Shown: positions 34,005 to 42,523, counted from the first letter of the stretch. The stretch is DNA of 64,000 bases from DASUBV01 sp036501025 (GCA_036501025.1 DASYBB010000243.1:5543-69542), one strand, 5' to 3'. Notes: generated by a model from the sequence alone, not told the origin. Translations and numbers: made by a program.

Positions 34005-35420
34005 ATGGCGAGGATCGTGATGGCGGGGGGCGGGATCGCGGCGCTGACGACCGCGATGCTGCTGGGCGAGGACGGGCACGAGGTCACCGTGCTGGAGCGG
34101 GACCCGGCGGTCCCGCCGAGCCCGTCGGCCGCGTGGGACGAGTGGAAGCGGCGGTACGTGGCCCAGTTCCGGCTGCCGCACCTGTTCGTGTCGCGGTTCC
34201 GGGCCGAGGTGGACCGCGAGCTGCCGGGGCTGGCCGCGGCGCTCGACGGGGCCGGCGCGCTGCGGTTCAACCCGCTGGCCCTGGCGCCGCCGGCGGCCAT
34301 CGGGGGGTTCCGCGACGGGGACCGGGCCTACGAGATGCTGACCGGCCGGCGGGCGGTCATGGAGGCGGTGATCGCGGCCGCGGCGCAGGCCGCGCCTTGT
34401 GTCCGCGTCCGGCGGGGCGTGGAGGTGGCCGGGCTGCTGACCGGCGACCCGGCGCCGGGCGGGGTGCCGCGGGTGACCGGCGCGCGCACCACCGGCGGCG
34501 AGCAGCTCGCGGCCGACCTGGTCGTCGACGCCACCGGCCGCCGCTCGCCGCTGGGGCGCTGGCTGGCCGACTGCGGCGCGGCGCCGCCCGCCGAGGAGCT
34601 CGAGGACAGCGGGTTCGTCTACTACGGGCGGCACTTCCGCTCGGCGGACGGGTCGGTGCCGCCGATGCTGGGACCCGGGCTGCAGGAGTACGGCACCGTG
34701 TCGTCGCTGACCCTGCCCGCCGACCACGGCACCTGGTCGGTGGTGATCGTCGCCAGCGCCGCCGACCCCGCCCTGGGCGGCCTCGGCCAGGCCGGGACCT
34801 GGACGGCCGTGGTCAAGGCCCTGCCGCTGGTCGCCCACTGGGTCGACGCGGAGCCGGTGGAGGACCACATCGTCACCATCGCCAAGATCGAGGACCGGCA
34901 CCGCAGCCTGGTCGTCGGCGGGCAGCCCGTCGCCACGGGCGTGGCCGGGCTGGCCGATGCCTGGGGCTGCACCAACCCGTCGCTGGGCCGGGGGATCAGC
35001 ATCGGCGTCCTGCACGGGCGGGTGCTGCGCGACACGCTGCGCCGGTCCGACCCGGCCGACGCGGCCCGGTTCGCGGCCGACTTCCACGCGGCCACGATGA
35101 GCACGGTCGAGCCGTGGTACCGGTCGACGGTGCGCTTTGACCGGCACCGCCTGGGCGAGATCGGCGCGCAGATCCGCGGGGAGGCCTACGAGCCGGGCGA
35201 CCCGTGGTGGGACGACGTCCGCGGGCTGCAGCTCGCTGCGGGCCAGGACCCGGACTGCCTGCGGGCCAGCCTGGACGTCATCAACGTGCTGCGGACGCCG
35301 GACGAGGTGCTGGCCGACCCGGTCATCGCCGGGCGGGCGCGGGCCGCCTTCGCGGCGCGGGCCGGGGCGCCGGCCTTCGGGCCGAGCCGGGCCGAGCTGG
35401 TGGCCATGGCACACTCCTGA
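34005..35420 (+). CDS. FAD-dependent oxidoreductase
   Basis: The 471-residue flavoprotein has an N-terminal Rossmann motif (RIVMAGGGIAALTTAMLLGEDGHEVTVLERD), a mid-chain LVVDATGRRSPLGRWL second FAD motif, and DAWGCTNPSLGRGISIG, where the flavin pyrophosphate is bound. This pattern is that of class A flavin monooxygenase/geranylgeranyl-reductase-like enzymes. A GTG two codons upstream is an alternative start. It stands alone before an alpha/beta hydrolase gene (30-base gap), and the two may act together. The substrate is unknown. Confidence 0.88.
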   Translation: MARIVMAGGGIAALTTAMLLGEDGHEVTVLERDPAVPPSPSAAWDEWKRRYVAQFRLPHLFVSRFRAEVDRELPGLAAALDGAGALRFNPLALAPPAAIGGFRDGDRAYEMLTGRRAVMEAVIAAAAQAAPCVRVRRGVEVAGLLTGDPAPGGVPRVTGARTTGGEQLAADLVVDATGRRSPLGRWLADCGAAPPAEELEDSGFVYYGRHFRSADGSVPPMLGPGLQEYGTVSSLTLPADHGTWSVVIVASAADPALGGLGQAGTWTAVVKALPLVAHWVDAEPVEDHIVTIAKIEDRHRSLVVGGQPVATGVAGLADAWGCTNPSLGRGISIGVLHGRVLRDTLRRSDPADAARFAADFHAATMSTVEPWYRSTVRFDRHRLGEIGAQIRGEAYEPGDPWWDDVRGLQLAAGQDPDCLRASLDVINVLRTPDEVLADPVIAGRARAAFAARAGAPAFGPSRAELVAMAHS

Positions 35421-35450
35421 TCATGCCGCCTCCCAGCGAAAGGGCGTCCC

Positions 35451-36263
35451 GTGCGAGCAGAGCATGACGGTGTCGGAATCGAGTACGAGGTCACCGGGAG
35501 CGGGCGGCCGGTCATCCTGCTGCACGGGTTCCCCGACAGCGGGCGGGTCTGGCGGCACCAGGTGCCGGCCCTGGCCGCGGCCGGGTTCCAGGTGATCGTC
35601 CCGGACCTGCGGGGCTACGGGCGGTCGGACAAGCCCGCCGGGGTCGCAGACTACGGAATGGGGCAGCACCTGGCCGACGTGGTCGCGGTGCTGGATCACG
35701 CCGGGGCGGAGCGGGCGCATGTCGTCGGGCACGACTGGGGCGCGGCCATCTCCTGGATGCTCGCGACGTTCTATCCCGGCCGGGTGGACCACCTGGCCGC
35801 GCTGTCGGTGGGGCATCCCAGAGCGTTCGCCGGGGCGGGGCTGGCGCAGCGGGAGAAGTCCTGGTACATGCTGATGTTCCAGTTCCCGGGCATTGCCGAG
35901 CGGTGGCTGTCCGACAATGACTGGGCCAATTTCCGGGCCTGGGCCGGGCATCCCGACACCGACCGGGTGATCGCCGACCTGGAGAGCGCCGGGTCGCTGA
36001 CCCCGGGGCTGAACTGGTACCGGGCCATGGTCCCGCCCGAGTCGCTGCTCGGGCCGCCCGCCGACCTGCCGCCGGTCCAGGCCCCGGTCATGGGGGTGTG
36101 GAGCGCGGGGGACATGGCGCTGACCGAGGCGCAGATGACCGGGTCGGCCGAGCGGGTCAGCGGGCCGTGGCGGTACGAGGTGCTCCGCGGCGCCGGGCAC
36201 TGGATGCAGGTCGAGGACCCGGACGCGGTCAACCGGCTGCTGCTCGACTTCCTGCCGGCCTGA
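35451..36263 (+). CDS. alpha/beta hydrolase, epoxide-hydrolase-like
   Basis: The 270-residue hydrolase has HGFPDSGRVWRHQ with the HGxP oxyanion motif of epoxide hydrolases, VPDLRGYGRSDKP, nucleophile Asp in VVGHDWGAAISW, and His in GAGHWMQVEDPDAVN. The Asp in G-H-D-W-G is the epoxide hydrolase/dehalogenase type rather than Ser. A GTG start is used, with AAAGGG upstream. It follows the FAD enzyme by 30 bases, so an oxygenase plus epoxide-opening pair is an attractive but unproven reading. Confidence 0.9.
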   Translation: MRAEHDGVGIEYEVTGSGRPVILLHGFPDSGRVWRHQVPALAAAGFQVIVPDLRGYGRSDKPAGVADYGMGQHLADVVAVLDHAGAERAHVVGHDWGAAISWMLATFYPGRVDHLAALSVGHPRAFAGAGLAQREKSWYMLMFQFPGIAERWLSDNDWANFRAWAGHPDTDRVIADLESAGSLTPGLNWYRAMVPPESLLGPPADLPPVQAPVMGVWSAGDMALTEAQMTGSAERVSGPWRYEVLRGAGHWMQVEDPDAVNRLLLDFLPA

Positions 36264-36269
36264 GGTCAG

Positions 36270-36362
36270 ATGTCCGCCGCTACCGCATCGCAGTTCGACA
36301 TTCACGATGCCAAGGCAAATCTGTCTCGGTGGCTGGCCGATGCCGCCGTGCTTCCCGCCTGA
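36270..36362 (+). pseudogene. truncated Phd/YefM-type antitoxin fragment
   Basis: A 30-codon reading frame with an ATG 6 bases after the hydrolase stop encodes SQFDIHDAKANLSRWL, the signature N-terminus of prevent-host-death antitoxins, then stops after VLPA. Real family members run to 75-90 residues, and no PIN toxin follows. The coding sequence ends at a junction with the reversed epimerase fragment, so a deletion or rearrangement probably removed the rest. Confidence 0.6.
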
Positions 36363-36363
36363 C

Positions 36364-36444
36364 CAGCGCTACCGGCGGCGGCCAGGGTGGTGGCCAGGTG
36401 GCCGCCGACGAACCCGGTGCCCCGGTGATGGCGATGCGCGTCAC
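36364..36444 (-). pseudogene. NAD(P)-dependent epimerase remnant, frameshifted
   Basis: A GTG overlapping the DUF2071 stop (GTGA) starts TRIAITG, and a one-base shift at a run of four G restores GTGFVGGHLATTLAAAG, the classical Rossmann start of NAD-dependent epimerases. Homology ends after about 25 codons at the junction with the antitoxin fragment. It was therefore the third gene of an ArsR-DUF2071-epimerase operon and is now dead. Confidence 0.6.
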
Positions 36445-36712
36445 GCGGCCCGGCCCGCGCTCATGGCCGGCCGGCGGGCGCCCCGCAGGCCGGCCCGGGC
36501 GTGCCAGGACGCCGGGATGTCGCGCATGAGGAAGGCGGAGTCCAGCTCGGCGGAGCCCGCCGGGAAGGCTGACTCGTCCGCGAAGAAGCGCCGGCGACCA
36601 GCTGCGGCCGGAACGGCGGCGGCAGGAACCGCCGCAGCACCTCGGCGTCCACCCGGTAGTTGATCAGCAGCCGCCGGTCGATCGTGCCGGCCAGGCCGGG
36701 GATCGTGCTCAC
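36441..36712 (-). pseudogene. DUF2071 protein remnant with internal deletion
   Basis: The N-terminal part reads TIDRRLLINYRVDAEVLRRF and LPPPFRPQLV, the start of DUF2071 (YqjF-like) proteins of about 240 residues. After residue 41 the frame changes and the C-terminal end appears in another frame: FFADESAFPAGSAELDSAF then LMRDIPASWHARAG. The middle, about 150 codons, is missing. The GTG start overlaps the ArsR stop (GTGA), so this was a translationally coupled operon before decay. Confidence 0.75.
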
Positions 36713-37035
36713 AGCGCGGTCTCCTTCCCGGGCAGCCGCTGGCGCTTGCCGCGGATGACCACCTGCTGCGGGCACACGGCCGACAGGAAGCTGCCCACCG
36801 CCACGGCGAGGCGCTCCTCGACGAGGGAGTAGTAGATCTTGTTGGCCTGCCGGCGCTCGACCACCAGGCCGGCCGCCTTGAGGATCGTCAGGTGCCGCGA
36901 GATCGAGGGGCCGCTGATCGCGAAGCCCGCGGCGATCTCGCCGGCGGCCCGCTCGCCGTCGCGCAGGTCCTGGAGGATCTGGCGGCGCGTCGGGTCGGCC
37001 AGGGCCCGGAACACGCTCGACTGGTCATCTGTCAT
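36709..37035 (-). CDS. ArsR/SdpR-type autorepressor
   Basis: The 108-residue winged-helix regulator has FRALADPTRRQILQDLRDGE, recognition helix SGPSISRHLTILKAAGLV, and the wing RRQANKIYYSLVEERL, closely matching SdpR-type ArsR repressors. No metal-binding CxC motif is seen. The ATG at 37035 is inside an AT-rich repeat that probably is its own operator. A much longer in-frame start exists but runs through the promoter region. The genes it once controlled downstream are pseudogenes, so its present target may be only itself or the divergent transporter gene. Confidence 0.88.
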   Translation of the reverse strand: MTDDQSSVFRALADPTRRQILQDLRDGERAAGEIAAGFAISGPSISRHLTILKAAGLVVERRQANKIYYSLVEERLAVAVGSFLSAVCPQQVVIRGKRQRLPGKETAL

Positions 37036-37058
37036 ATAGCTATTTAGCCATATAGCTA
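37034..37058. promoter_or_regulatory. direct/inverted repeat, probable ArsR operator
   Basis: ATATAGCTA occurs twice (37034-37042 and 37050-37058), 16 bases apart, around TTTAGCC. Each contains the palindrome TAGCTA. It overlaps the start codon of the ArsR-type repressor, as expected for autoregulation, and faces the divergent MFS gene. Confidence 0.6.
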
Positions 37059-37206
37059 AGAACTGTACAACCGGGCCTGGCCTCGGGCGCGAGGGCCTGA
37101 TCGGGTCCGGGACAAATGGGGGCCCTTGACATGAGATAGCCGTGAACAGATGGTTTGTCCACGTCCTCATTCCCCGCATGAGGAACCCGAGCCGAGGAGA
37201 CTTGCC

Positions 37207-38571
37207 GTGTCCTCCAGCGCCGCCGTGAGCAGCCCGTCCATCCAAGCCAGCCGCATCCGCGCCGTCCTTGCCAGCACCGTGGGCACCACCATCGAGTGGT
37301 ACGACTTCTTCCTGTACGGAACCGCCTCGGCCTTAGTCTTCCCCCACGTCTTCTTCCCGGGGAAGGCGCCGTACGTCGGCGTCCTGCTCTCGTTCGGGAC
37401 CCAGGCGGTGGGCTTCGCGGCCCGCCCGGTCGGCGCCGCGATCTTCGGGCACGTGGGCGACCGGATCGGCCGCAAGGCGACCCTGATCATGACCCTCGTG
37501 TTGATGGGAACCGCCACCGCGCTCATGGGAGTGCTGCCGAGCCACGCGTCTATCGGCGTGGCCGCGCCAGTGCTGCTCATCGTGCTGCGGGTGTTCCAGG
37601 GCATCGGCGTCGGCGGCGAGTGGGGCGGCTCGGTGCTGCTCTCCATGGAGTGGGGGTCGCAGCGCCGCCGTGGCTTCATGGCCAGCTGGCCGCACATCGG
37701 CGTCCCCGTCGGGCTGCTGCTGTCGACCGGCATGATCAAGCTGTTCAGCGCCGTGGCCGGCGACGGCTTCGACACCTGGGGCTGGCGGATCCCGTTCCTG
37801 GCCAGCGTCGTGCTGATCGCCATCGGGCTGTACGTGCGCCTGCGGGTGCTGGAGAGCCCGGCGTTCCGGCAGGTCAAGCAGGAGAACGCGGTGGTCCGGC
37901 AGCCGGTCTGGCAGGTCCTGCGCGAGCAGCCGCGCGAGGTGCTCACCTCCGCCTTCGTCCGGATGTCCGAGCAGGCGCCGTTCTACCTGTTCGTCACCTT
38001 CGTGCTGACCTACGGCACGGACCATCTCGGCCTGGCCAACAGCTCCCTGCTGAACGACACGCTCGTCGCCGCGGCCATCGGCCTGGTCAGCATCCCGCTG
38101 TTCGGTTACCTGTCCGACCTGATCGGGCGGCGCCTGATGTACGGGATCGGGATCGTGTGCGTCGGCCTGTACGCCTTCCCGTACTTCGGCCTCCTCAACA
38201 CCAAGACGGCCGGGCTGGTGCTGCTCGGCATCGTGCTCTCGCTGGTCTTCCATGACATGCAGTACGGGCCGCAGGCCGCGCTGATCGCCGAGTCCTTCGA
38301 CCCCCGCACCCGCTACAGCGGCGCCGGGATCGGCTATCAGCTCGCCTCGGTCATCGCCGGCGGCCCCGCACCGCTCATCGCCGTCGCCATCCTCAAGGCA
38401 ACCGGCTCCAGCACCTGGATCAGCGTCTACATCGTGGGCAACTGCGTCCTGGCCATGGCCGCGCTGCTGCTCATGCCGCGGCGCCGGACCGACCAGGCCC
38501 TCTCGACGTTCGACGCGGCCGTCGAGCACGGCATGAGCACCGAGGCCCGGGCCGAGCCGGCCGGGGCCTGA
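37207..38571 (+). CDS. MFS transporter, metabolite:H+ symporter (MHS) type
   Basis: The 454-residue twelve-helix transporter has the MHS signature TIEWYDFFLYGTASALVF, GHVGDRIGRKATLIMTLVLMG between helices 2 and 3, and GIGVGGEWGGSVLLSMEW. Relatives carry proline/betaine, shikimate, ketoglutarate or dicarboxylates. A GTG at 37207 follows GAGGAG. Codon 43 (37333-37335) is TTA, the only TTA codon I noticed in the window; in Streptomyces this would make translation depend on the bldA tRNA. It lies 35 bases before the lactate permease in the same direction. Confidence 0.92.
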   Translation: MSSSAAVSSPSIQASRIRAVLASTVGTTIEWYDFFLYGTASALVFPHVFFPGKAPYVGVLLSFGTQAVGFAARPVGAAIFGHVGDRIGRKATLIMTLVLMGTATALMGVLPSHASIGVAAPVLLIVLRVFQGIGVGGEWGGSVLLSMEWGSQRRRGFMASWPHIGVPVGLLLSTGMIKLFSAVAGDGFDTWGWRIPFLASVVLIAIGLYVRLRVLESPAFRQVKQENAVVRQPVWQVLREQPREVLTSAFVRMSEQAPFYLFVTFVLTYGTDHLGLANSSLLNDTLVAAAIGLVSIPLFGYLSDLIGRRLMYGIGIVCVGLYAFPYFGLLNTKTAGLVLLGIVLSLVFHDMQYGPQAALIAESFDPRTRYSGAGIGYQLASVIAGGPAPLIAVAILKATGSSTWISVYIVGNCVLAMAALLLMPRRRTDQALSTFDAAVEHGMSTEARAEPAGA

Positions 38572-38606
38572 CCGGCTTTCACCATCGCGGGAGGAGCGTC
38601 GCAGGC

Positions 38607-40322
38607 ATGGCCCCGTTCACCCAGGTTCTTGACCCGCTGCACGCGCTGGGCGGCAGCACGGCGCTGGCCCTCGCGCCCGTCGTGGTGCTCCTGCTGCTGC
38701 TCGCCGTGTTCCGGATGACGGCGTGGCAGGCCGTGATCATCGGCTCGGTGGTCACCGTCGTGCTGGCCATCGCCGTCTGGCACGCGCCGGCCGCGAACGC
38801 GTTCGGCGCCTACGGCGTGGGCGCCGCGACCGGGGTGTGGTCGGTGGACTGGATCGTGTTCTGGGGCGTCATCATCTACAACACGCTGGTGACGACCGGG
38901 GCGTTCGGGGACTTCAAGCGCTGGCTGATCCGCCAGGCCACCGCCGACATCCGCGTCCAGACCCTGCTCATGGCGTGGGCCTTCGGCGCGCTCATGGAGG
39001 GACTGGTCGGCTTCGGCTACCCGTGGGCGGTGGTCGCGCCCATCCTCATCTCGCTGGGCGTGGCCGACCTGGCCGCCATCCGGGTGGCGGCCATCGCCAA
39101 CAACGCGCCGGTGTCCTACGGCGCCCTGGGCGCGCCCATCATCGGGCTGGCCGCGGTCACCGGGCTGCCGCTGCTGTCCCTGTCGGCGTCGATCGGCAAG
39201 ATCGTCGCGCTGCTGGCCCTGCTCCCGCCGTGGATCCTGATCTACCTGGTCAGCGGGCGCCGCGGGTTCCGCGACGGCTGGCCCCTGGCCATCGTCGGGT
39301 CGCTCGGCTACATCGCGGGCCAGTTCCCGGTGGCCGAGTGGGTCGGCCCCTACCTGCCCGATGTCATCGGCTCGGTGGTGTGCTTCGCCGCGCTGCTCGG
39401 CCTGCTGCGGGTGTGGCGGCCGAAGACCGTCCTGGGCTTCGGCGGCCGCGAGCTGACGCCGGAGGAGATCCTGCGCTACGACCGCGACGCGGCGGACCTG
39501 GCGCCGGGCGCGGCCGCAGCCCGCGGCGACAGCACGGGGACGCCCGCCGCGGCTGGCAACGACGGGCCGGGGCTGGCCGCCGCGGCCGGGCCGGCCAGCC
39601 CGGCGTGGCGGCTGGCCCGCGCCCTGATCCCGTTCGGCATCCTCATCGCCGTCGTCGTGGCCTGGACCGGCCCGTGGTCGCCGCTGCCCGGCTACATCCC
39701 CTACGAGCCCACGGTGACCGCGGTCAGCTCGCTGGGCGGCCCGACGGACGTCTCGTGGAAGTTCGCCCCGTTCGTCGCGGGCACCGCCATCCTGGCCTCG
39801 TGGCTGATCATCGCCGTGTTCCTGCGGCCGGGCCGGGCGCAGCTGCGCGAGGTGTTCGCCAGCTCGTTCCGGCAGATGTGGGGAGCGCTGCTGGTCGGGC
39901 CGTTCATCTTCGGGCTGGCCGACGTGTTCAGCTACTCGGGCATGGCCAACTCGATGGCCAGCGGCTTCTCCAAGGTGGGCACCAGCTACATCGTGCTCGC
40001 GGCCATCCTGGGCTGGATCGCGGTGGCCCTGTCGGGATCCAACACCTCGGCCAACGCCGTCTTCGGGCAGTTCCAGCTGTCGGTCGGCAAGCTGCTGCAC
40101 GCCCCGCTGCTGATCTTCCCGTCGCTGAACTCGGTCGGCGCGGAGGTCGGCAAGCCGGTCGCGCCGCAGACGGCGAGCGTCGGGGTGGCGACCACGGAGT
40201 TCGTGCGCAACGAGGGCCAGGTGATCCGGAACAACCTGGGCTGGACCCTGGTCATCCTGGTGTACCTGATCGCCATCGGCTGCCTCTACTACTTCGTGCT
40301 CCCGTCCGCGATGCGCCTGTAA
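38607..40322 (+). CDS. L-lactate permease family transporter
   Basis: The 571-residue membrane protein matches the LctP family: ALMEGLVGFGYPWAVVAPIL, APVSYGALGAPIIGLAAVTG, LSGSNTSANAVFGQFQ and GKPVAPQTASVGVATTEF. About fourteen helices are visible, with a hydrophilic central loop near residues 270-340. It imports L-lactate (or glycolate) with protons. No lactate dehydrogenase gene is nearby. It shares an operon with the MHS-type transporter, suggesting uptake of two related organic acids or co-regulated use of them. Confidence 0.93.
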   Translation: MAPFTQVLDPLHALGGSTALALAPVVVLLLLLAVFRMTAWQAVIIGSVVTVVLAIAVWHAPAANAFGAYGVGAATGVWSVDWIVFWGVIIYNTLVTTGAFGDFKRWLIRQATADIRVQTLLMAWAFGALMEGLVGFGYPWAVVAPILISLGVADLAAIRVAAIANNAPVSYGALGAPIIGLAAVTGLPLLSLSASIGKIVALLALLPPWILIYLVSGRRGFRDGWPLAIVGSLGYIAGQFPVAEWVGPYLPDVIGSVVCFAALLGLLRVWRPKTVLGFGGRELTPEEILRYDRDAADLAPGAAAARGDSTGTPAAAGNDGPGLAAAAGPASPAWRLARALIPFGILIAVVVAWTGPWSPLPGYIPYEPTVTAVSSLGGPTDVSWKFAPFVAGTAILASWLIIAVFLRPGRAQLREVFASSFRQMWGALLVGPFIFGLADVFSYSGMANSMASGFSKVGTSYIVLAAILGWIAVALSGSNTSANAVFGQFQLSVGKLLHAPLLIFPSLNSVGAEVGKPVAPQTASVGVATTEFVRNEGQVIRNNLGWTLVILVYLIAIGCLYYFVLPSAMRL

Positions 40323-40333
40323 GCCCGGCTCAC

Positions 40334-40357
40334 GGTTAGGCCCGGCCGGCCGGGTAG
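40334..40357 (+). promoter_or_regulatory. sigma-B-like promoter candidate
   Basis: GGTT-14 bases-GGGTAG lies 36 bases before the ATG at 40394. It matches the elements found at 18.6, 19.0 and 21.9 kb, with a spacer shorter by one. Confidence 0.45.
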
Positions 40358-40393
40358 GTGGCGCGGACCCGAGCCGAGAGGTCGCGCTTGCCC

Positions 40394-41215
40394 ATGGACG
40401 AGATCCCGCCGCGGTCCTATGGCCCGCTCATCGAGACGACGATGCGGGTGGTCACCTGGAACGTGTGGGGGCGCTACGGGCCCTGGCCCGAGCGTGAGGC
40501 AGCGATCGTCGCGACGCTCCGGGACGCCCGTCCCGACGTCGTGGTCCTGACCGAGTCGTGGTCGAAGGGCGGCGACAGCCAGTGCGCCCGGCTGGCCGGG
40601 CCGCTCGGCCTGCCGCACCATGCCTTCAGCGGGGTCGCGGCGCAGGAGGACGAGGCCGCCCTGTCCGGCGTGGCGGTGCTGTCCCGGTGGCCGGTCCGGC
40701 GGCAGTCCAGCCGCGCGCTCGGCGGCGCCCGCGCGCAGTTCGCCGAGCTGGCCGGCCCGCGCGGCCCGGTCCGGGTGTACGGGCTGGTCATGGACGCGTG
40801 GTGGCTCGACGAGAGCGAGGCCCGCCAGCACGCGGTGCGCGAGCTGCTGGCGTACGTCAGCGAAGGCGCCGATAAGCGGGCGCCGCTCATTGTCTGCGGG
40901 GACTTCAACGCCGATCCCGACAGCGACGAGATCCGGATGCTCACCGGGCGGGCCGCCGCCCCGGTCCCCGGCTTGTCCTTCTATGACGTGTGGGAGCTGG
41001 CCGGGCCGCCGGCCCCCGGGCACACGTGGTCCAACGACAACCCCTGGGCGACGCAGCTGCTGTGGCCCAGCCGCCGGATCGACTACATCTTCTCAGCCAA
41101 CCCGCGCCCTGGCGGCGCCGGTCACGCGCTGCAGGCGGCGCTGCTGGGCACCAAACCGGTCGGCGCCGTCTATCCGTCCGATCACTATGGCCTCCAGGCC
41201 GACCTCCGGTACTGA
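40394..41215 (+). CDS. endonuclease/exonuclease/phosphatase-family protein
   Basis: The 273-residue protein has the EEP metal-dependent phosphodiesterase core: MRVVTWNVWGRYG, VVVLTESW, CGDFNADPDSDEIRML with catalytic Asp/Asn, RIDYIF and the final SDHYGLQADL with the catalytic His. Enzymes of this fold cut DNA, RNA or phosphoinositides; specificity cannot be read here. Either ATG 40394 or 40442 may be used; I prefer the first because GAGAGG lies upstream. A sigma-B-like element precedes it, so a stress role is possible. Confidence 0.9.
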   Translation: MDEIPPRSYGPLIETTMRVVTWNVWGRYGPWPEREAAIVATLRDARPDVVVLTESWSKGGDSQCARLAGPLGLPHHAFSGVAAQEDEAALSGVAVLSRWPVRRQSSRALGGARAQFAELAGPRGPVRVYGLVMDAWWLDESEARQHAVRELLAYVSEGADKRAPLIVCGDFNADPDSDEIRMLTGRAAAPVPGLSFYDVWELAGPPAPGHTWSNDNPWATQLLWPSRRIDYIFSANPRPGGAGHALQAALLGTKPVGAVYPSDHYGLQADLRY

Positions 41216-41250
41216 GGCGCGATGCGAGCCGGGCCGGGTCAGCCGGCCGA

Positions 41251-41793
41251 CTACGGCCGCCAGTGCGGCCGCGAGTGGCTGGCCGACACGCACTCAAGCG
41301 CCGACACCGTCTGCCAGCGGGCGCCGGACGACTGCGGCAGCTGGCCGCCGGCGCGGCTGGCCCGCCAGGTGTCGTACACGAGGCCCACGGCAAGCGGCAA
41401 GCCGATCAGGTTGGCGAGCACGGCGATGTCCACCAGGAGAAACGCGGGAATAGTAATGATCAGCAGGAAAAGGACGAGCTCCGCGGCCAGGACCCCGCAC
41501 GCGCACAATAGGGCGACCTTTTTCGGCGACCGCCGGGCCGGGCGCCGGGCGGGCGGCGGCGACGCCGGGACCCTGGCCGGGGCCGCGGGGAGGCCGGCCA
41601 GGATCGCGGCCAGGTCAGCGTAGGTCCGCGCCGCGAACGCCTGGCCGACTCGCGCGTCGAATGCGTCCTTGGGCAGCCTGCCCTGCGCAAACGCGGACTT
41701 GAGGACGTCAATCAGCTGCTCGCGATCGGCATCGCCGGCGCGCATGCGGCTGCGGCTGGCTGCCGCCACTTCGTCCCCGGGTCCTGTCCCCAC
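41251..41793 (-). CDS. DUF1707 membrane protein
   Basis: The 180-residue protein has the actinobacterial DUF1707 domain at residues 16-65: MRAGDADREQLIDVLKSAFAQGRL, then DAFDARVGQAFAARTYADLAAIL. Two hydrophobic segments follow (about 93-115 and 117-137), then a short Arg/Ser tail. DUF1707 proteins are small membrane proteins of unknown function. A paralogue with the same layout is encoded at 49190. Confidence 0.88.
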   Translation of the reverse strand: MGTGPGDEVAAASRSRMRAGDADREQLIDVLKSAFAQGRLPKDAFDARVGQAFAARTYADLAAILAGLPAAPARVPASPPPARRPARRSPKKVALLCACGVLAAELVLFLLIITIPAFLLVDIAVLANLIGLPLAVGLVYDTWRASRAGGQLPQSSGARWQTVSALECVSASHSRPHWRP

Positions 41794-41862
41794 CGGCTAC
41801 CTCCCGATAATTCGAGGGTAGCCGGCGGCCATTATGACAGGGCCTGGGAAGCTACTCCTTTT

Positions 41863-42441
41863 CTACGCGTCCGCGCCAAGCCGATAAGTCAGGAAGGCGA
41901 GGCCGTCGCCGATGGTCTCGGCGCTGATCAGGCGCATGGGCTTCTTCTCGGCGGCCTCGCCGAACAGCCGCTCGCCGGCGCCGAGCGTGACCGGGAAGAC
42001 CGTCAGCCGCAGCTCGTCGACCAGGTCGTGCGCCAGCAGCGCGCGCCCGAGCTGGTAGCTGGCATAGACGACGATCTCCCCGGCCAGCTCCCGCTTCAGC
42101 TCCGCGACCCCGCTCACGACGTCACCCCGCAGGACCGTCGCGTTGCCCCACCTGGGCTCGTCGATGGTCGCGGACACGACGTACTTGGGCAGGCTGTTCA
42201 GCCGGTCGGCCCACTCGCCGGCGCGCGTGGTCCACCGCGTGGCGAACCACGCGTCGGTGCGCCGGCCCAGCAGCAGCGCCTCGGCGCCGAGCGCCTCGTC
42301 CAGCGAGACCTTGCCCCACTGCTCGAGGTCCGTGCCGCCGTACTTGCCGAACCAGCCGCCGAGCGCGAAGCCCTCCGCGCCGTCCGGGTCCTGGACGACT
42401 CCGTCGAGCGTCACGTTCGTGCTGATGACGATCTTTCCCAT
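41863..42441 (-). CDS. dihydrofolate-reductase-like (RibD C-terminal family) protein
   Basis: The 192-residue protein belongs to the YyaP/YwjB-type DHFR-fold group: KIVISTNVTLDGVVQDPDG, ALLLGRRTDAWFA, LNSLPKYVVSATIDEPRWGN, then VVYASYQLGRALLAHDLVDELRLTVFP and GERLFGEA. These proteins bind NADPH and resemble reductases, but true folate activity is rarely shown. It is one of four such genes in about 10 kb. It is last in a leftward run after the VOC gene. Confidence 0.92.
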   Translation of the reverse strand: MGKIVISTNVTLDGVVQDPDGAEGFALGGWFGKYGGTDLEQWGKVSLDEALGAEALLLGRRTDAWFATRWTTRAGEWADRLNSLPKYVVSATIDEPRWGNATVLRGDVVSGVAELKRELAGEIVVYASYQLGRALLAHDLVDELRLTVFPVTLGAGERLFGEAAEKKPMRLISAETIGDGLAFLTYRLGADA

Positions 42442-42523
42442 GGCTGTCTCCCCTTGTCGCTGGCGTGTTCAGCAGATGGCGATGTAGACACCGCGCGGCA
42501 GGGAAAGTGAGCGCCGTCCGGGC

